Source: Peribacillus cavernae (GTDB lineage: Bacteria > Bacillota > Bacilli > Bacillales > DSM-1321). Taken from it: a stretch of DNA of 64,000 nucleotides. The stretch covers positions 124,001 to 188,000 of the forward strand of contig NZ_RYZZ01000006.1 of NCBI RefSeq assembly GCF_003989135.1, read 5' to 3'. The notes under the pieces are model-generated. The model ran no database searches. It was not told the DNA's origin and worked only from the letters and a program-made list of their open reading frames with translations. A program made the translations under genes and the position numbers. Of the stretch, positions 1-8,615 are shown in pieces (the first letter of the stretch is position 1; each line of letters opens with the position of its first letter).

Positions 1-155
1 TGGAAAGAAGAGTCCTAGCCTTATACATGGATGGGCAATCCTATGTAGAAATTTCCGAAGAATTAAATAAGCATGTGAAGTCAATTGATAACGCCCTTCA
101 GCGAGTAAAGAGGAAACTGGAAAGATATCTCGAGATGGGAGAGGCTATCCTTTAG
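1..155 (+). CDS. sigH: RNA polymerase sigma factor SigH-like, C-terminal fragment
   Basis: The first 50 codons visible (frame beginning at base 3) are the end of a sigma-70 family protein. They carry the region 4.2 helix-turn-helix that reads the -35 element, including the strings SYVEISEELNKHVKSID and NALQRVKRKLE. These are almost the same as the C-terminus of B. subtilis SigH, the sigma factor of the transition to stationary phase and sporulation. The gene is cut by the window edge, so its length and start are unknown. A terminator follows directly, and the next gene runs toward it. In B. subtilis sigH is followed by rpmG and secE; here it is followed by a nucleoside permease, so a second sigH-like copy is possible. 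Confidence 0.85.
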   Translation, partial: ERRVLALYMDGQSYVEISEELNKHVKSIDNALQRVKRKLERYLEMGEAIL

Positions 156-166
156 TTTTAAGCCCG

Positions 167-212
167 AAAAAGCCAGTAATATGACTGAGTCATGCACAAT
201 ACTGGCTTTTTG
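167..212. terminator. Bidirectional terminator between sigH and nucleoside permease
   Basis: AAAAAGCCAGTA and TACTGGCTTTTT form a perfect inverted repeat, with U-runs available on both strands. It lies 12 bases after the sigH stop and about 20 bases after the end of the convergent permease gene, so it can serve both. Confidence 0.85.
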
Positions 213-232
213 TTGGTAGAGGAGGGCAGCCT

Positions 233-1432
233 TTATCTAATAAACAAACCGACAACCATTGCTGTCAAGAATGAAACTAGTAGACCTGATAGGAGTAATC
301 TCCATGTGTTTTTTGCGATTAACATCGTTTTTTCCTCGTCAAATAAAGACTTTACACTTCCTAAAATAATCCCGATTGTAGAAAAGTTACAAAAGGAAAC
401 GAGAAACGTCGAGATTACAGCCTCTGTATGTTCACTGAGTTTTGGAAGGACGGGATGCAAGCTGCCCATTGCGATAAATTCATTTGTTGCTAATTTTTCG
501 CCCATGAATTGAGATACCGTAAATATTTGAGAGGGTGTTACTCCCATTAAGAACGTAAAAGGATAAAAAATAACTGCGAAGATATTTTCCAATGAAAGAC
601 TTTTATTGAATAATGCCAGAATACTGTCACTGGCGGTTATTAATGCTGTGAATCCCATCAGCATGGCGGCAATGATTAATGCCATCCTTCCTCCAGTAAG
701 CATACTTTCGGCTAGCATATCAAAAAAGTTCCTTTTGTTCTCCTCCTTTGCCGGATTATAGACAACGTCATCTTCTTTTGTCACCTTGTATGGGTTTAAT
801 AAGGAAGTAATGATCAAGGCCCCGACCGCGTTTAATGGGATGGCAATCAAAACATATTTAGGATCGATAAGCTGCATATATCCGCCAAGAACCCCAACAC
901 TGACGCAGGACATCCCGAGCATGGAGGCCGTTAACAACCGTTTATTATCCATTTCATTAAGCTGTTTTCTTGTGATAGCCAAGACTTCATTATTCCCCAA
1001 AAACATAACCTGGGTCGCAAAAAAACTTTCAAACCGTGGAGTCCGGGTCAGTTTGGAAAGCACAAAACCAACGATATTAATTAATGCAGGGAGAATTCCG
1101 AAATAGGTTAAAACGTCAAAGAACGCAACGATAAAAATAATCGGCATTAATACGCTGATAAAAAAGGGTGCCGGACCATCGAGCGGAGCAAGATCACCAA
1201 ATACAAAATTGATCCCGGACATCGAACAATCAATCAGCCATAAGAAAAACTTGGCAACTAACTGGATGAATCCTTCGCCAATTTCTGTGGATAGCATGAA
1301 CCATGTAATAACCAATTGTAAAATAAGCATCAAGGCAATGGAAATGAAGTCCACACTCTTCCGATTTATTGAACATACATACGCTATAGCAAATACAACG
1401 ATAATTCCAATTGCGTTGATAATAAAAGACAA
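233..1432 (-). CDS. Concentrative nucleoside transporter (NupC/CNT family)
   Basis: A 399-residue polytopic membrane protein of the CNT family, which takes up nucleosides with H+ or Na+. The family signature is visible in the middle of the protein (FLGNNEVLAI, about residue 150) and in the substrate-site region near GVTPSQIF. The length equals the usual 390-410 of Bacillus NupC, NupG and YutK. The start is a TTG at 1432 preceded by GGGAGGAATTTC. The gene stands alone, convergent with sigH. I looked for a purine riboswitch in the leader, as some Bacillus nupG genes have one, and did not find it. The 11-base palindrome TCCATTATGGA at 1498-1508 is the only conspicuous leader element. The nucleoside preference cannot be read from sequence. 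Confidence 0.9.
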   Translation of the reverse strand: MSFIINAIGIIVVFAIAYVCSINRKSVDFISIALMLILQLVITWFMLSTEIGEGFIQLVAKFFLWLIDCSMSGINFVFGDLAPLDGPAPFFISVLMPIIFIVAFFDVLTYFGILPALINIVGFVLSKLTRTPRFESFFATQVMFLGNNEVLAITRKQLNEMDNKRLLTASMLGMSCVSVGVLGGYMQLIDPKYVLIAIPLNAVGALIITSLLNPYKVTKEDDVVYNPAKEENKRNFFDMLAESMLTGGRMALIIAAMLMGFTALITASDSILALFNKSLSLENIFAVIFYPFTFLMGVTPSQIFTVSQFMGEKLATNEFIAMGSLHPVLPKLSEHTEAVISTFLVSFCNFSTIGIILGSVKSLFDEEKTMLIAKNTWRLLLSGLLVSFLTAMVVGLFIR

Positions 1433-1746
1433 CGAAATTCCTCCCTGGAGTTCCTAATAATCATACTTATTAAGTTTTTCCAGACAAAATACTTTTATCC
1501 ATTATGGAGTCTATGTCTTCCGCGTGTCGTAGGTAAATCGCAAATAAATAAATTATATTATTTTTGGGTTACATTTTCATATTTCAGGGAAGAAGATGAA
1601 AGGTAGCGGAAAAGCAAAATAAATCGGCCTTTGGATAGAGGCCAAATGGCTGTCCGCCTATATCGATCGCGACAAAGTAGGGAATCCACCGAAGGTATAA
1701 CAGAAAAAAGATTTTGATAAATGGTTATAGGAAAGGGGCAAGTAAC

Positions 1747-2733
1747 ATGAAAAAGAGGAAATTAGGAACAGAAGGATTGGAAGTTTCCACGATTGGACTC
1801 GGATGCATGGGCATGTCGGATTTTTATGCTGGGCAGGATGACGAAGAATCGATCAAAACGATCCATTATGCACTGGAGTTAGGTGTAAGCTTATTAGATA
1901 CTGCAGACATGTACGGAGTCGGGAAAAATGAAGAATTGGTAGGCAGGGCGATTAAAGACCGCAGAGACAAGGTCATTCTTGCGACAAAGTTTGGGAATGT
2001 CCGAGGAGAAGATGGTTCTTTTTTAGGAGTCAGCGGACGTCCGGAATATGTCAAACAAGCATGTGACGCAAGCCTGCGGCGTTTAGGTGTGGATCACATT
2101 GATTTGTACTATCAGCACAGGGTGGATCCGAATACTCCGATCGAGGAAACGGTTGGTGCTATGGCCGACCTTGTACGCGAAGGAAAAGTCCGCTACATTG
2201 GTTTGTCGGAAGCAGGGCCGGACACGATTCGGACCGCTCATAAAGTCCATCCTATTTCAGCGCTTCAGACCGAATACTCGCTCTGGAGCAGGGATGTGGA
2301 GGATGAAATTTTACCGACGGTGAGAGATCTGAGAATTGGATTTGTACCGTACAGCCCGTTAGGCCGAGGCTTTTTAACCGGGCAAATCCAAAAATTCGAA
2401 GATCTTGCTGAAGACGATTTCCGCCGTTTCTCACCGCGTTTTCAGGGTGAAAACTTCGAAAAAAATATTCAATTAGTGAACAAAATCAAAGAAATTGCAG
2501 ATAGAAAAGGATGCGAAGCCTCACAACTAGCTTTAGCCTGGCTTCTTGCCCAAGGGGAAGACATTGTGCCAATTCCTGGAACGAAAAGAAGAAAATATTT
2601 AGAAGAAAATATAGGAGCGGTTGAGCTCCAACTTACAGAGGAAGAACTGGCTCGGATTAACGAAATTTCTCCTCAAGGGGCTGCAGCAGGACAACGCTAC
2701 GACGAGGCAATGATGAAAGGTGTAAATCTATAA
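1747..2733 (+). CDS. Aldo/keto reductase
   Basis: A 328-residue NADPH-dependent oxidoreductase with the (beta/alpha)8 fold. The catalytic tetrad can be placed: Asp51 and Tyr56 (DTADMYG), Lys81 (LATKFG) and His124 (YYQHRVD). The C-terminal cofactor motif [14 protein letters not shown] is present. The overall sequence ([13 protein letters not shown] near the N-terminus) is that of the AKR13/YakC-like group acting on aldehydes and ketones; the true substrate is unknown. An in-frame ATG lies upstream at 1714, but the AAAGGGG site just before 1747 and the conserved MKKRKLG start favour 1747. The gene is monocistronic, followed by a terminator. Confidence 0.92.
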   Translation: MKKRKLGTEGLEVSTIGLGCMGMSDFYAGQDDEESIKTIHYALELGVSLLDTADMYGVGKNEELVGRAIKDRRDKVILATKFGNVRGEDGSFLGVSGRPEYVKQACDASLRRLGVDHIDLYYQHRVDPNTPIEETVGAMADLVREGKVRYIGLSEAGPDTIRTAHKVHPISALQTEYSLWSRDVEDEILPTVRDLRIGFVPYSPLGRGFLTGQIQKFEDLAEDDFRRFSPRFQGENFEKNIQLVNKIKEIADRKGCEASQLALAWLLAQGEDIVPIPGTKRRKYLEENIGAVELQLTEEELARINEISPQGAAAGQRYDEAMMKGVNL

Positions 2734-2749
2734 CCAATCGCATCCCCGT

Positions 2750-2778
2750 CCCTTTGCCTAATGGCAGAGGGGCTTTTT
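2750..2778 (+). terminator. Terminator of aldo/keto reductase gene
   Basis: CCCTTTGCC (2750-2758) pairs with GGCAGAGGG (2763-2771), a 9-bp stem with one G-U, followed by CTTTTTC. Confidence 0.85.
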
Positions 2779-2944
2779 CATCAAGAATAGCAGTATTCAG
2801 GCTAAATCTTGTCTTGGTTGATAAATTTTGTGTTTGGTTGCTAACAATATTTGAAAAACATTTAGTTTCACTTGTCGGACTCAAAGAGGTATTGTAGAAA
2901 TAGTAAGCTAATCAAGCTTTGAAAGTAAATTTGAGGTGTGATAT

Positions 2945-3559
2945 ATGAACATGGAACACATTATTAGTAAATTAGACCAGCATACCCCTACGATTCTGGG
3001 GAGCGAAAATTTTTTAAAATATGCGGTCCTCTTGCCGCTGATTCGAAAAGACAGTGAGATTCATGTTCTTTTTGAAGTCCGTTCGCTGAAACTAAGAAGG
3101 CAGCCTGGTGAAATTTGTTTCCCGGGAGGAAGAATTGATTCAGAAGATACAGATGAGAGAGGTGCAGCCATTCGCGAGACGATCGAAGAATTGGGAATTA
3201 AAGGCGAGGAAATTTCGGATGTATACCCAATAGATTATCTCATTTCCGGATTTGGAATGATTGTCTATCCTTATGTAGGATTCATCGACTGTCCAGAAAG
3301 GATTAAGCCTAATCCAACCGAAGTCGGCGATATTTTCACGGTACCTTTATCCTATTTTATAGAAACGGAGCCGGAAGTTTATCATGTTAGTTTTAAAGCT
3401 GAACCCGAGGAAAACTTCCCGCTTAACTTATTGGTCGGCGGTGAGAATTATAATTGGCAGTCAAGGCAGATGGATGAGTTTTTCTATATCTATGAAAACA
3501 GGGTCATATGGGGGCTAACAGCAAGGATTTTATCGCACTTTGTTGAAATTCTTCGTTAA
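2945..3559 (+). CDS. CoA pyrophosphatase-type Nudix hydrolase
   Basis: A 204-residue Nudix protein. The Nudix region lies at about residues 60-84 (PGGRIDSEDTDERGAAIRET, then EELG). The upstream stretch RSLKLRRQPGEICFPGG matches the UPF0035/NuCoA signature of enzymes that split CoA and its derivatives into 3',5'-ADP and phosphopantetheine. As usual in this subgroup, the box has extra residues compared with the canonical GX5EX7REUXEEXGU. The start at 2945 follows GAGGTGTGATAT. It is transcribed alone. A role in housekeeping of oxidised or short acyl-CoA is family knowledge, not shown here. Confidence 0.88.
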   Translation: MNMEHIISKLDQHTPTILGSENFLKYAVLLPLIRKDSEIHVLFEVRSLKLRRQPGEICFPGGRIDSEDTDERGAAIRETIEELGIKGEEISDVYPIDYLISGFGMIVYPYVGFIDCPERIKPNPTEVGDIFTVPLSYFIETEPEVYHVSFKAEPEENFPLNLLVGGENYNWQSRQMDEFFYIYENRVIWGLTARILSHFVEILR

Positions 3560-3672
3560 CTTATAAAGACTAGAGAAAGTGATTTCACGTATTATCTCCT
3601 CTCTGGCAAGCGGGGCTACGGGTCAAATCATTCATTCGGATGGGGGCTTTTGGGATTGAATCGCCCGATATG

Positions 3673-3718
3673 GAAAGCACCCAACCTACCATACCAGGAA
3701 GACTAGGTGCTTTCTTTG
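3673..3718. terminator. Bidirectional terminator, Nudix gene / MFS gene
   Basis: GAAAGCACC (3673-3681) pairs with GGTGCTTTC (3706-3714) and is followed by TTTGC. It sits directly behind the stop of the convergent MFS gene. Confidence 0.75.
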
Positions 3719-4951
3719 CTATCTTTTCTGAGATCTTTCATTGCTTCGCAGGGAGGTTACATACTTATTGCTGCCAGCTTCCATGCCAACTATAAAGAGA
3801 AGAACAGCCTCGATAATCAGAATGATGAGTGGGATTGTCCAGGCATGCGCAATATCGTGGATAAATCCAAATAGAGCGGGAGCTATAGCTGCTAATAAAT
3901 AACCGACAGATTGCGCCATACCTGATAGCTCAGCTGCCTGTTCTGCGTTATGAGTGCGCAGTACAAAAAACATGGTGGCCAGGCCAAATGCTGCTCCAAT
4001 TGCAATCCCTATCAATATTACATATAACGGTGCTAAAGCAGTAATTCCACTTAGAAGTCCCATGCAGCCAAGGAGTAAAAAGACAACAATGAATCCCACT
4101 AGACTGCGTTGATTGGAGCTGCGTCCTGCCAGAATTGGTACGATGAATGAAGCTGGAAGGCTCGCAAATTGTGCCAATGACAGAAGCCAGCCTGCTGCTG
4201 ATTGGCTTATCCCTTGTTGGTGAAGAATCGCTGGTAGCCAGGTGATCACAGAATAGAAGAACGTTGATTGCAAACCCATGAACAGGGCTACTTTCCAGGC
4301 AAGGCTAGAGCGCCATAAAGATTCGCCTTTTGCTGGAGAACTTTTTGGCTTTTGGCGAAGACGCAGTTGCGGAATCCAGAATAGAATGGACACAACAGAA
4401 AGGAGCGCCCAGCAAGCAAGGGCACCGCGCCATCCAAAACCTAAGCCTTGAGTGATCGGAATACTAATCCCCGAGGCAATCGCGGCCCACATATTCATCG
4501 AAACCGAGTATGTGCCTGTCATAATACCGACTCTATTGGGAAATTCCCGTTTAATTAAGCCGGGTAAAAGTACGTTACATATAGCAATCGCTATCCCAAG
4601 CAAAACTGTACCGATAAACAGTGTATTCATAAATGGCACAGAACGCAGAATAATTCCTGCAGCCAGCAAAAGCAATGCTCCAAAGAGTGTGTACTCTAAG
4701 CCAAGACGACGCGCAACTTTAGGAGCAAGAGGCGAAAAAAAAGCAAACGCCAGCACTGGCAACGTGGTCAGCATGCCTGCTATCGTATTCGACATTCCTG
4801 TATCCTGGCGAATCGTTTCAATGATCGGTCCTACACTTGTAAGAGGTGCTCTTAACGTTGCTCCAGTAAAAACAATTCCTAATATGAGTACCCAAATTCC
4901 CAACCGGGAAGAAGAAGCATGTGTCTGAGTTATTTTATCTTCCGGAATCAT
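3719..4951 (-). CDS. MFS transporter, CynX/NimT family (YycB-like)
   Basis: A 410-residue, 12-helix major facilitator protein. The first helix carries the family string GIVFTGATLRAPLTSVGPII, typical of the cyanate (CynX) and 2-nitroimidazole (NimT) branch that includes B. subtilis YycB. The loop 2-3 motif is replaced by PLAPKVARRLG, as in that branch. The start at 4951 follows TAAGGAGGATTTAC. The gene is monocistronic and there is no local clue to substrate, so cyanate or nitroimidazole should not be assumed. Confidence 0.88.
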   Translation of the reverse strand: MIPEDKITQTHASSSRLGIWVLILGIVFTGATLRAPLTSVGPIIETIRQDTGMSNTIAGMLTTLPVLAFAFFSPLAPKVARRLGLEYTLFGALLLLAAGIILRSVPFMNTLFIGTVLLGIAIAICNVLLPGLIKREFPNRVGIMTGTYSVSMNMWAAIASGISIPITQGLGFGWRGALACWALLSVVSILFWIPQLRLRQKPKSSPAKGESLWRSSLAWKVALFMGLQSTFFYSVITWLPAILHQQGISQSAAGWLLSLAQFASLPASFIVPILAGRSSNQRSLVGFIVVFLLLGCMGLLSGITALAPLYVILIGIAIGAAFGLATMFFVLRTHNAEQAAELSGMAQSVGYLLAAIAPALFGFIHDIAHAWTIPLIILIIEAVLLFIVGMEAGSNKYVTSLRSNERSQKR

Positions 4952-5134
4952 GTAAATCCTCCTTATGCTTTTATGTCGTATAGTAATCTGAATGTAAGTT
5001 TAGATTTTATAAAAAATCCACTATATCCTCATTATCTTTTTATTGTTTTTCAATATTCATAGAGATCCTATTAAAAGAAATCTCAGGACGCCTATTAGCC
5101 TTATATAAAAAAAAATCTATTAAAAAGATAAAAA

Positions 5135-5162
5135 CAAACCTCTGAAGGTTTGCTCTCTTTTC
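5135..5162 (+). terminator. Weak hairpin in long intergenic region
   Basis: CAAACCT (5135-5141) pairs with AGGTTTG (5146-5152) around a 4-base loop, followed by CTCTCTTTTC. It has no clear gene upstream on the plus strand, so it may belong to the decayed gene region that follows or precede an unknown transcript. Confidence 0.4.
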
Positions 5163-5248
5163 GGACACCTTAATAAAAATGCCATGAATAAAAGGTGAAT
5201 AATAAGAAAAGCTTTTTGCATAATTATTATAGCATTGTTTTTATTTAG

Positions 5249-5503
5249 CAATCAGAAGTTTTTCTTCCCAGTGGAGCTTCTTCTTTAGTTGGAAGTTTAT
5301 TAATAGAAAAAAATGTTATTATCTGTTTCGTTATTGCTCCATTTTTTTCATTCACTTATTTTTTCTCTTTCTTTATAACGCTCCAGGTTTTCAGAATTTT
5401 CATGGAATGGAAATATGATAATGGCACCAAAGAATATATTCTATCACTAAACGGATTGGCTTTTTATTTAGTAATCGTGGGCACCCTGAATCTGTACAGA
5501 TAG
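5249..5503 (+). pseudogene. Remnant of a small membrane protein
   Basis: An open frame of 84 codons runs from a TAG at 5246 to a TAG at 5501 without a usable ATG and without a ribosome binding site. Its product would be hydrophobic with two membrane segments (around VIICFVIAPFFSFTYF and LAFYLVIVGTLNLY) and a conserved-looking RIFMEWKYDNGTKEY stretch between them. This looks like the C-terminal part of a membrane protein whose 5' end is lost. I do not recognise the family. The rest of the 4952-5570 interval is AT-rich and holds nothing else that I can support. Confidence 0.35.
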
Positions 5504-5576
5504 TAAACCGCTCTCGAAATGTAAATTAGTAAGAACAATCCTGCAAAAAAATTTTTCACCAAATTTCGTGTAGTTT

Positions 5577-5585
5577 TGCTATAAT
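5577..5585 (+). promoter_or_regulatory. Extended -10 promoter of thi operon
   Basis: TGCTATAAT is an extended -10 element about 30 bases before the conserved start of the TPP aptamer; no good -35 is visible. Confidence 0.45.
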
Positions 5586-5611
5586 CAAGAAAAGTTCATA
5601 TTCAAGAGAAA

Positions 5612-5702
5612 TGTAGGGGAGCTGGTGTTGCCAGCTGAGAATGCATCCGTAAGATGCTGACTCTTTGAACCTGATCTGGGTTAGACCAGCGGAGGGAACA
5701 TC
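5612..5702 (+). ncRNA. TPP riboswitch (THI element)
   Basis: The conserved THI-box segments appear in order: GGGGAGCTGGTG, CAGCTGAGA, a hairpin GCATCCGTAAGATGC, GACTCTTTGAACCTGATCTG, GGTTAGACC and CAGCGGAGGGAA. Together these define a complete thiamine pyrophosphate aptamer. It is followed by an intrinsic terminator, so TPP should stop transcription of the uptake operon behind it. Sequence identification is direct; the OFF behaviour is known for this riboswitch class. Confidence 0.97.
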
Positions 5703-5736
5703 AATTCAAACACTTCATGTTTGTTAGGTATGTTAG

Positions 5737-5768
5737 CGTCCGGATCAGATCCGGACGTTTTCTTTTTG
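5737..5768 (+). terminator. Expression-platform terminator of TPP riboswitch
   Basis: CGTCCGGAT (5737-5745) and ATCCGGACG (5749-5757) form a perfect 9-bp stem with a CAG loop, followed by TTTTCTTTTTG. It lies 35 bases after the aptamer and 46 bases before the thiY start. Confidence 0.92.
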
Positions 5769-5813
5769 CTATTTTTCTGATACGTGGACAAATGAAAGAG
5801 GAGGTTTATTTAT

Positions 5814-6803
5814 ATGGGGAAATTTATTGTTGTCTTGGCAGCTATTTTTGCTTTGGCCGGATGTTCAGGAGAAGAACCCAAGCAAAGTGATGAAGGGAAA
5901 GAGCCGCTGAAAAAGGTATCTGTAGTCCTTGATTGGACACCTAATACTAATCATACCGGATTATACGTGGCAAAAGAAAAAGGGTATTTTGCAGAACAGG
6001 GACTTGATGTTGAGATTGTAAAACCGGGGGAAGCTGGAGCCGATCAGCTGGTAGCGTCGCAAAAAGCAGATTTTGGTGTCAGCTACCAGGAAGGCATCAC
6101 CCAGGCCAGAGTCCAGGGCGTGCCGCTTGTTTCGCTGGCTGCAGTAATTCAGCATAATACATCAGGATTTGCTTCACCAGCCAGCAAAAACATCAAAACC
6201 CCTAAAGATTTTGAAGGAAAAGTATACGGCGGCTGGGGCTCGCCTGTGGAAAAAGCTGTTTTGCTATCATTAATGAAGGTGGATAAGGCTGACATTAATA
6301 AAACGGAAATCGTAAATACCGGGGATACTGATTTTTTCACATCCGTGAAGAGGGATATTGATTTTGCCTGGATTTATTATGCCTGGACAGGAGTCGAAGC
6401 TGAACTGCGCGGGGAAAAGTTAAACATGGTCTATTTAACCGATTATAGTAAAAAGCTCGATTATTACACTCCAGTTTTAGCAACAAGCGAAAAAATGATT
6501 GAAAAGGATCCTGAAACAGTGAAAGCCTTTACCCACGGGGCGTCAAAAGGATATCAGTTTGCGATTGAGCATCCAGATGATGCTGCTGATATTCTTATAA
6601 AAGCTGAGCCCGACCTTGATAAAGAGCTGGTGAAAAAAAGCCAGCAATGGTTAGCGCCGAAATATCAGGATGATGCGAAACGCTGGGGTGAGCAAAAACT
6701 TGAGGTATGGGAAAATTACGCTTCCTGGATGGATGAAAACGAATTGCTTGAAGGTAAATTTGAAGCAGAAAAGGCATTTACAAATAAATTTATACCTGAG
6801 TGA
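5814..6803 (+). CDS. thiY: Thiamine-precursor ABC transporter, substrate-binding lipoprotein ThiY
   Basis: A 329-residue extracellular binding protein of the NMT1/THI5-like family. It has a lipoprotein signal peptide with lipobox LAGC, so Cys17 is the lipid attachment site. The conserved core reads LDWTPNTNHTGLYVAKEKGY (about 40-60) and the ligand region has GVSYQEG and WGSPVEK. B. halodurans ThiY binds N-formyl-4-amino-5-aminomethyl-2-methylpyrimidine, a breakdown product of thiamine; the TPP riboswitch upstream supports this role. The start follows AGAGGAGG. It is the first gene of a five-gene operon. Confidence 0.93.
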   Translation: MGKFIVVLAAIFALAGCSGEEPKQSDEGKEPLKKVSVVLDWTPNTNHTGLYVAKEKGYFAEQGLDVEIVKPGEAGADQLVASQKADFGVSYQEGITQARVQGVPLVSLAAVIQHNTSGFASPASKNIKTPKDFEGKVYGGWGSPVEKAVLLSLMKVDKADINKTEIVNTGDTDFFTSVKRDIDFAWIYYAWTGVEAELRGEKLNMVYLTDYSKKLDYYTPVLATSEKMIEKDPETVKAFTHGASKGYQFAIEHPDDAADILIKAEPDLDKELVKKSQQWLAPKYQDDAKRWGEQKLEVWENYASWMDENELLEGKFEAEKAFTNKFIPE

Positions 6804-6815
6804 GGAGGAAAAACA

Positions 6816-7106
6816 ATGGCTAGTTCTTTAGTGAGTGTTCAAATCATCCCAAAAACAAACAATGGGGACGATGTGATTCCGTTTGTGGATGAAGCAATTA
6901 AAATCATCGATGAAGCCGGCGTCAAGTATGAGGTGCATCCGTTGGAAACGACAATGGAAGGAAATTTACCTGAACTTCTTGATGTGATTAAGAAAATGAA
7001 TGATAAAATGATCGAGCTTGGATGCCAAAACGTGATTACCCAAATGAAAATATTATATCAGCCGCAAGGAATTACCATGGATACTTTAACGGAGAAGTAC
7101 CGTTGA
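6816..7106 (+). CDS. Thiamine-binding protein, MTH1187/YkoF-like (PF01910)
   Basis: A 96-residue cytoplasmic protein of the MTH1187/YqgV type, a ferredoxin-like fold that binds thiamine or hydroxymethylpyrimidine. Visible family features are the start SLVSVQIIPK, the middle YEVHPLETTMEGN and the region IELGCQNVITQMKI. It lies 12 bases behind thiY with a GAGGAGG site, and its stop overlaps the TTG start of thiX. In B. subtilis the two-domain relative YkoF is encoded beside the YkoCDE transporter, so a role as cytosolic acceptor or sensor of the imported pyrimidine is reasonable but inferred. Confidence 0.88.
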   Translation: MASSLVSVQIIPKTNNGDDVIPFVDEAIKIIDEAGVKYEVHPLETTMEGNLPELLDVIKKMNDKMIELGCQNVITQMKILYQPQGITMDTLTEKYR

Positions 7107-7885
7107 AGTTTAGGGTGATTTGGAAAAAGGCAGGAGCTGTTTTCCTCCTGTTCGGAATCCTGGTGATCTGGGAGTTGGCCGTGAACTGGACGGATACACC
7201 AGCATGGCTGCTCCCGGCACCGTCTGACATTTTTTCTGAAGCACAGGCCTCATATCCAGATTTTTTTGGACATGTTCTGTCGACTATCTATCTAACACTA
7301 CTTGGTTTTTTGATTGGAAGTTCTGTTGGATTCTTGCTTGCGGTGATCCTTCATATTCTGCCAAAAATAAGGGATACCTTCTATCCTATTTTGATTCTTT
7401 CACAGAATGTACCAATTATTGTATTGGCACCGTTGTTAATCATCTGGCTTGGATTTGGAATCCTGCCGAAAATCATCGTGATTGGCCTGGTTTGCTTTTT
7501 CCCTGTGGCGATAGCAGCACTTGATGGATTGAAAAATACCTCTTCCGAATTAAAGCATTATCTAAACATGATGGGAGCAACCAAGTATCAACTCTTTTGG
7601 AAGCTGGAGCTGCCGCATGCTCTACCGTCTTTGTTTTCCGGATTGAAAATCTCCGCTACATATAGTGTCATGGGAGCAGTCATTTCAGAATGGCTTGGCG
7701 CCAAAACAGGAGTAGGCGTCTATATGACATTAGCATCATCCTCATTTCGTACCGACCGGGTATTTGTAGCGATTTTTACGATCATGCTTTTAAGTTTACT
7801 ATTTTTCTTCGTAATAGTAATAGTAGAGCGGATTTTTACGAAATGGCACACCAAAGGGGTAGATAAAAGTGAAAGTAAGCATTGA
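7103..7885 (+). CDS. thiX: Thiamine-precursor ABC transporter permease ThiX
   Basis: A 260-residue inner membrane permease of the SsuC/TauC/ThiX class (BPD_transp_1), with about six helices. The ATPase-docking EAA-type loop is visible around LKHYLNMMGATKYQLFWKLE. I chose the TTG at 7103, which overlaps the preceding stop and has GGAG eight bases upstream; an earlier in-frame ATG at 7022 would overlap most of the upstream gene. The C-terminus overlaps thiZ by 17 bases, which indicates translational coupling. Confidence 0.92.
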   Translation: MKFRVIWKKAGAVFLLFGILVIWELAVNWTDTPAWLLPAPSDIFSEAQASYPDFFGHVLSTIYLTLLGFLIGSSVGFLLAVILHILPKIRDTFYPILILSQNVPIIVLAPLLIIWLGFGILPKIIVIGLVCFFPVAIAALDGLKNTSSELKHYLNMMGATKYQLFWKLELPHALPSLFSGLKISATYSVMGAVISEWLGAKTGVGVYMTLASSSFRTDRVFVAIFTIMLLSLLFFFVIVIVERIFTKWHTKGVDKSESKH

Positions 7886-8603
7886 CGGTGTGTACAAGTC
7901 GTTTGGCCATACAGAAGTGTTGAAAGACGTCTCTCTTTCGGTAAATGAGGGTGAGTTCGTCACTTTGCTTGGACCTTCAGGCAGCGGAAAAAGTACGCTT
8001 TTTCATCTGATTGGCGGACTGATGACACCAGACAAGGGAAGTATATTTCTTAACGGGGAACAAGTGAATGGAAAAAGAGGGTTGATAAGCTACATGCCGC
8101 AGCAGCCTTCTTTGTTACCCTGGAGGACGGTGTTAGATAATGTGCTGCTTGGTCAGGAGCTTTCCCAAAAGCCAGAGATAGAAAAGGGAAAAGACTGGCT
8201 GCGTAAGGTGGGGCTGGGGGACTATGAGAATTCTTATCCAAGTGAATTATCGGGAGGAATGAAGCAGCGCGTGGCGTTTATTCGCGCCCTGCTTAGTCCC
8301 CAAAATCTAATGTGTCTTGATGAGCCATTCTCGGCTCTCGATGAGCTTACTAGATTAGAAATGCAAAGATGGTTATTATCCATTTGGGAAGAGCACCGGC
8401 GCTCGATTCTGTTTGTTACTCATAGTATTGAGGAAGCCTTGCTTTTATCCGATCGGATTTACATTTTGTCGCAGCGGCCTGCTGCAGTAATAGAGGAAAT
8501 CAATGTCCCGTTTTCCAGGCCGAGAAAGGAAGCTCTACCCTTTACAGATCAGTTTGTGGCATATAAACGGCATATCTATGATGTATTGAAGCATGAAGTG
8601 TAG
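7869..8603 (+). CDS. thiZ: Thiamine-precursor ABC transporter ATP-binding protein ThiZ
   Basis: A 244-residue ABC ATPase. Walker A is GPSGSGKST (residues 35-43), the Q-loop is MPQQPSLLPW, the signature LSGGMKQR is near residue 127, Walker B MCLDEPFSALDE is near 150, and the switch His is in FVTHSIEEA near 184. These features match the nitrate/sulfonate/thiamine-precursor importer group. The start is GTG at 7869 inside the end of thiX. It powers import with ThiX and ThiY. Confidence 0.93.
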   Translation: MKVSIDGVYKSFGHTEVLKDVSLSVNEGEFVTLLGPSGSGKSTLFHLIGGLMTPDKGSIFLNGEQVNGKRGLISYMPQQPSLLPWRTVLDNVLLGQELSQKPEIEKGKDWLRKVGLGDYENSYPSELSGGMKQRVAFIRALLSPQNLMCLDEPFSALDELTRLEMQRWLLSIWEEHRRSILFVTHSIEEALLLSDRIYILSQRPAAVIEEINVPFSRPRKEALPFTDQFVAYKRHIYDVLKHEV

Positions 8604-8615
8604 GCGGGTGAAAAC

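Noticed and set aside
1433..1700. Possible purine riboswitch before the nucleoside permease
   Set aside because: The conserved loop and core segments of the purine aptamer are not present on the minus strand; only a short palindrome (TCCATTATGGA) is seen.
7022..7102. Upstream ATG start for ThiX
   Set aside because: It would overlap most of the end of the thiamine-binding gene; TTG at 7103 has GGAG at the proper distance and overlaps the stop as the other genes in the operon do.
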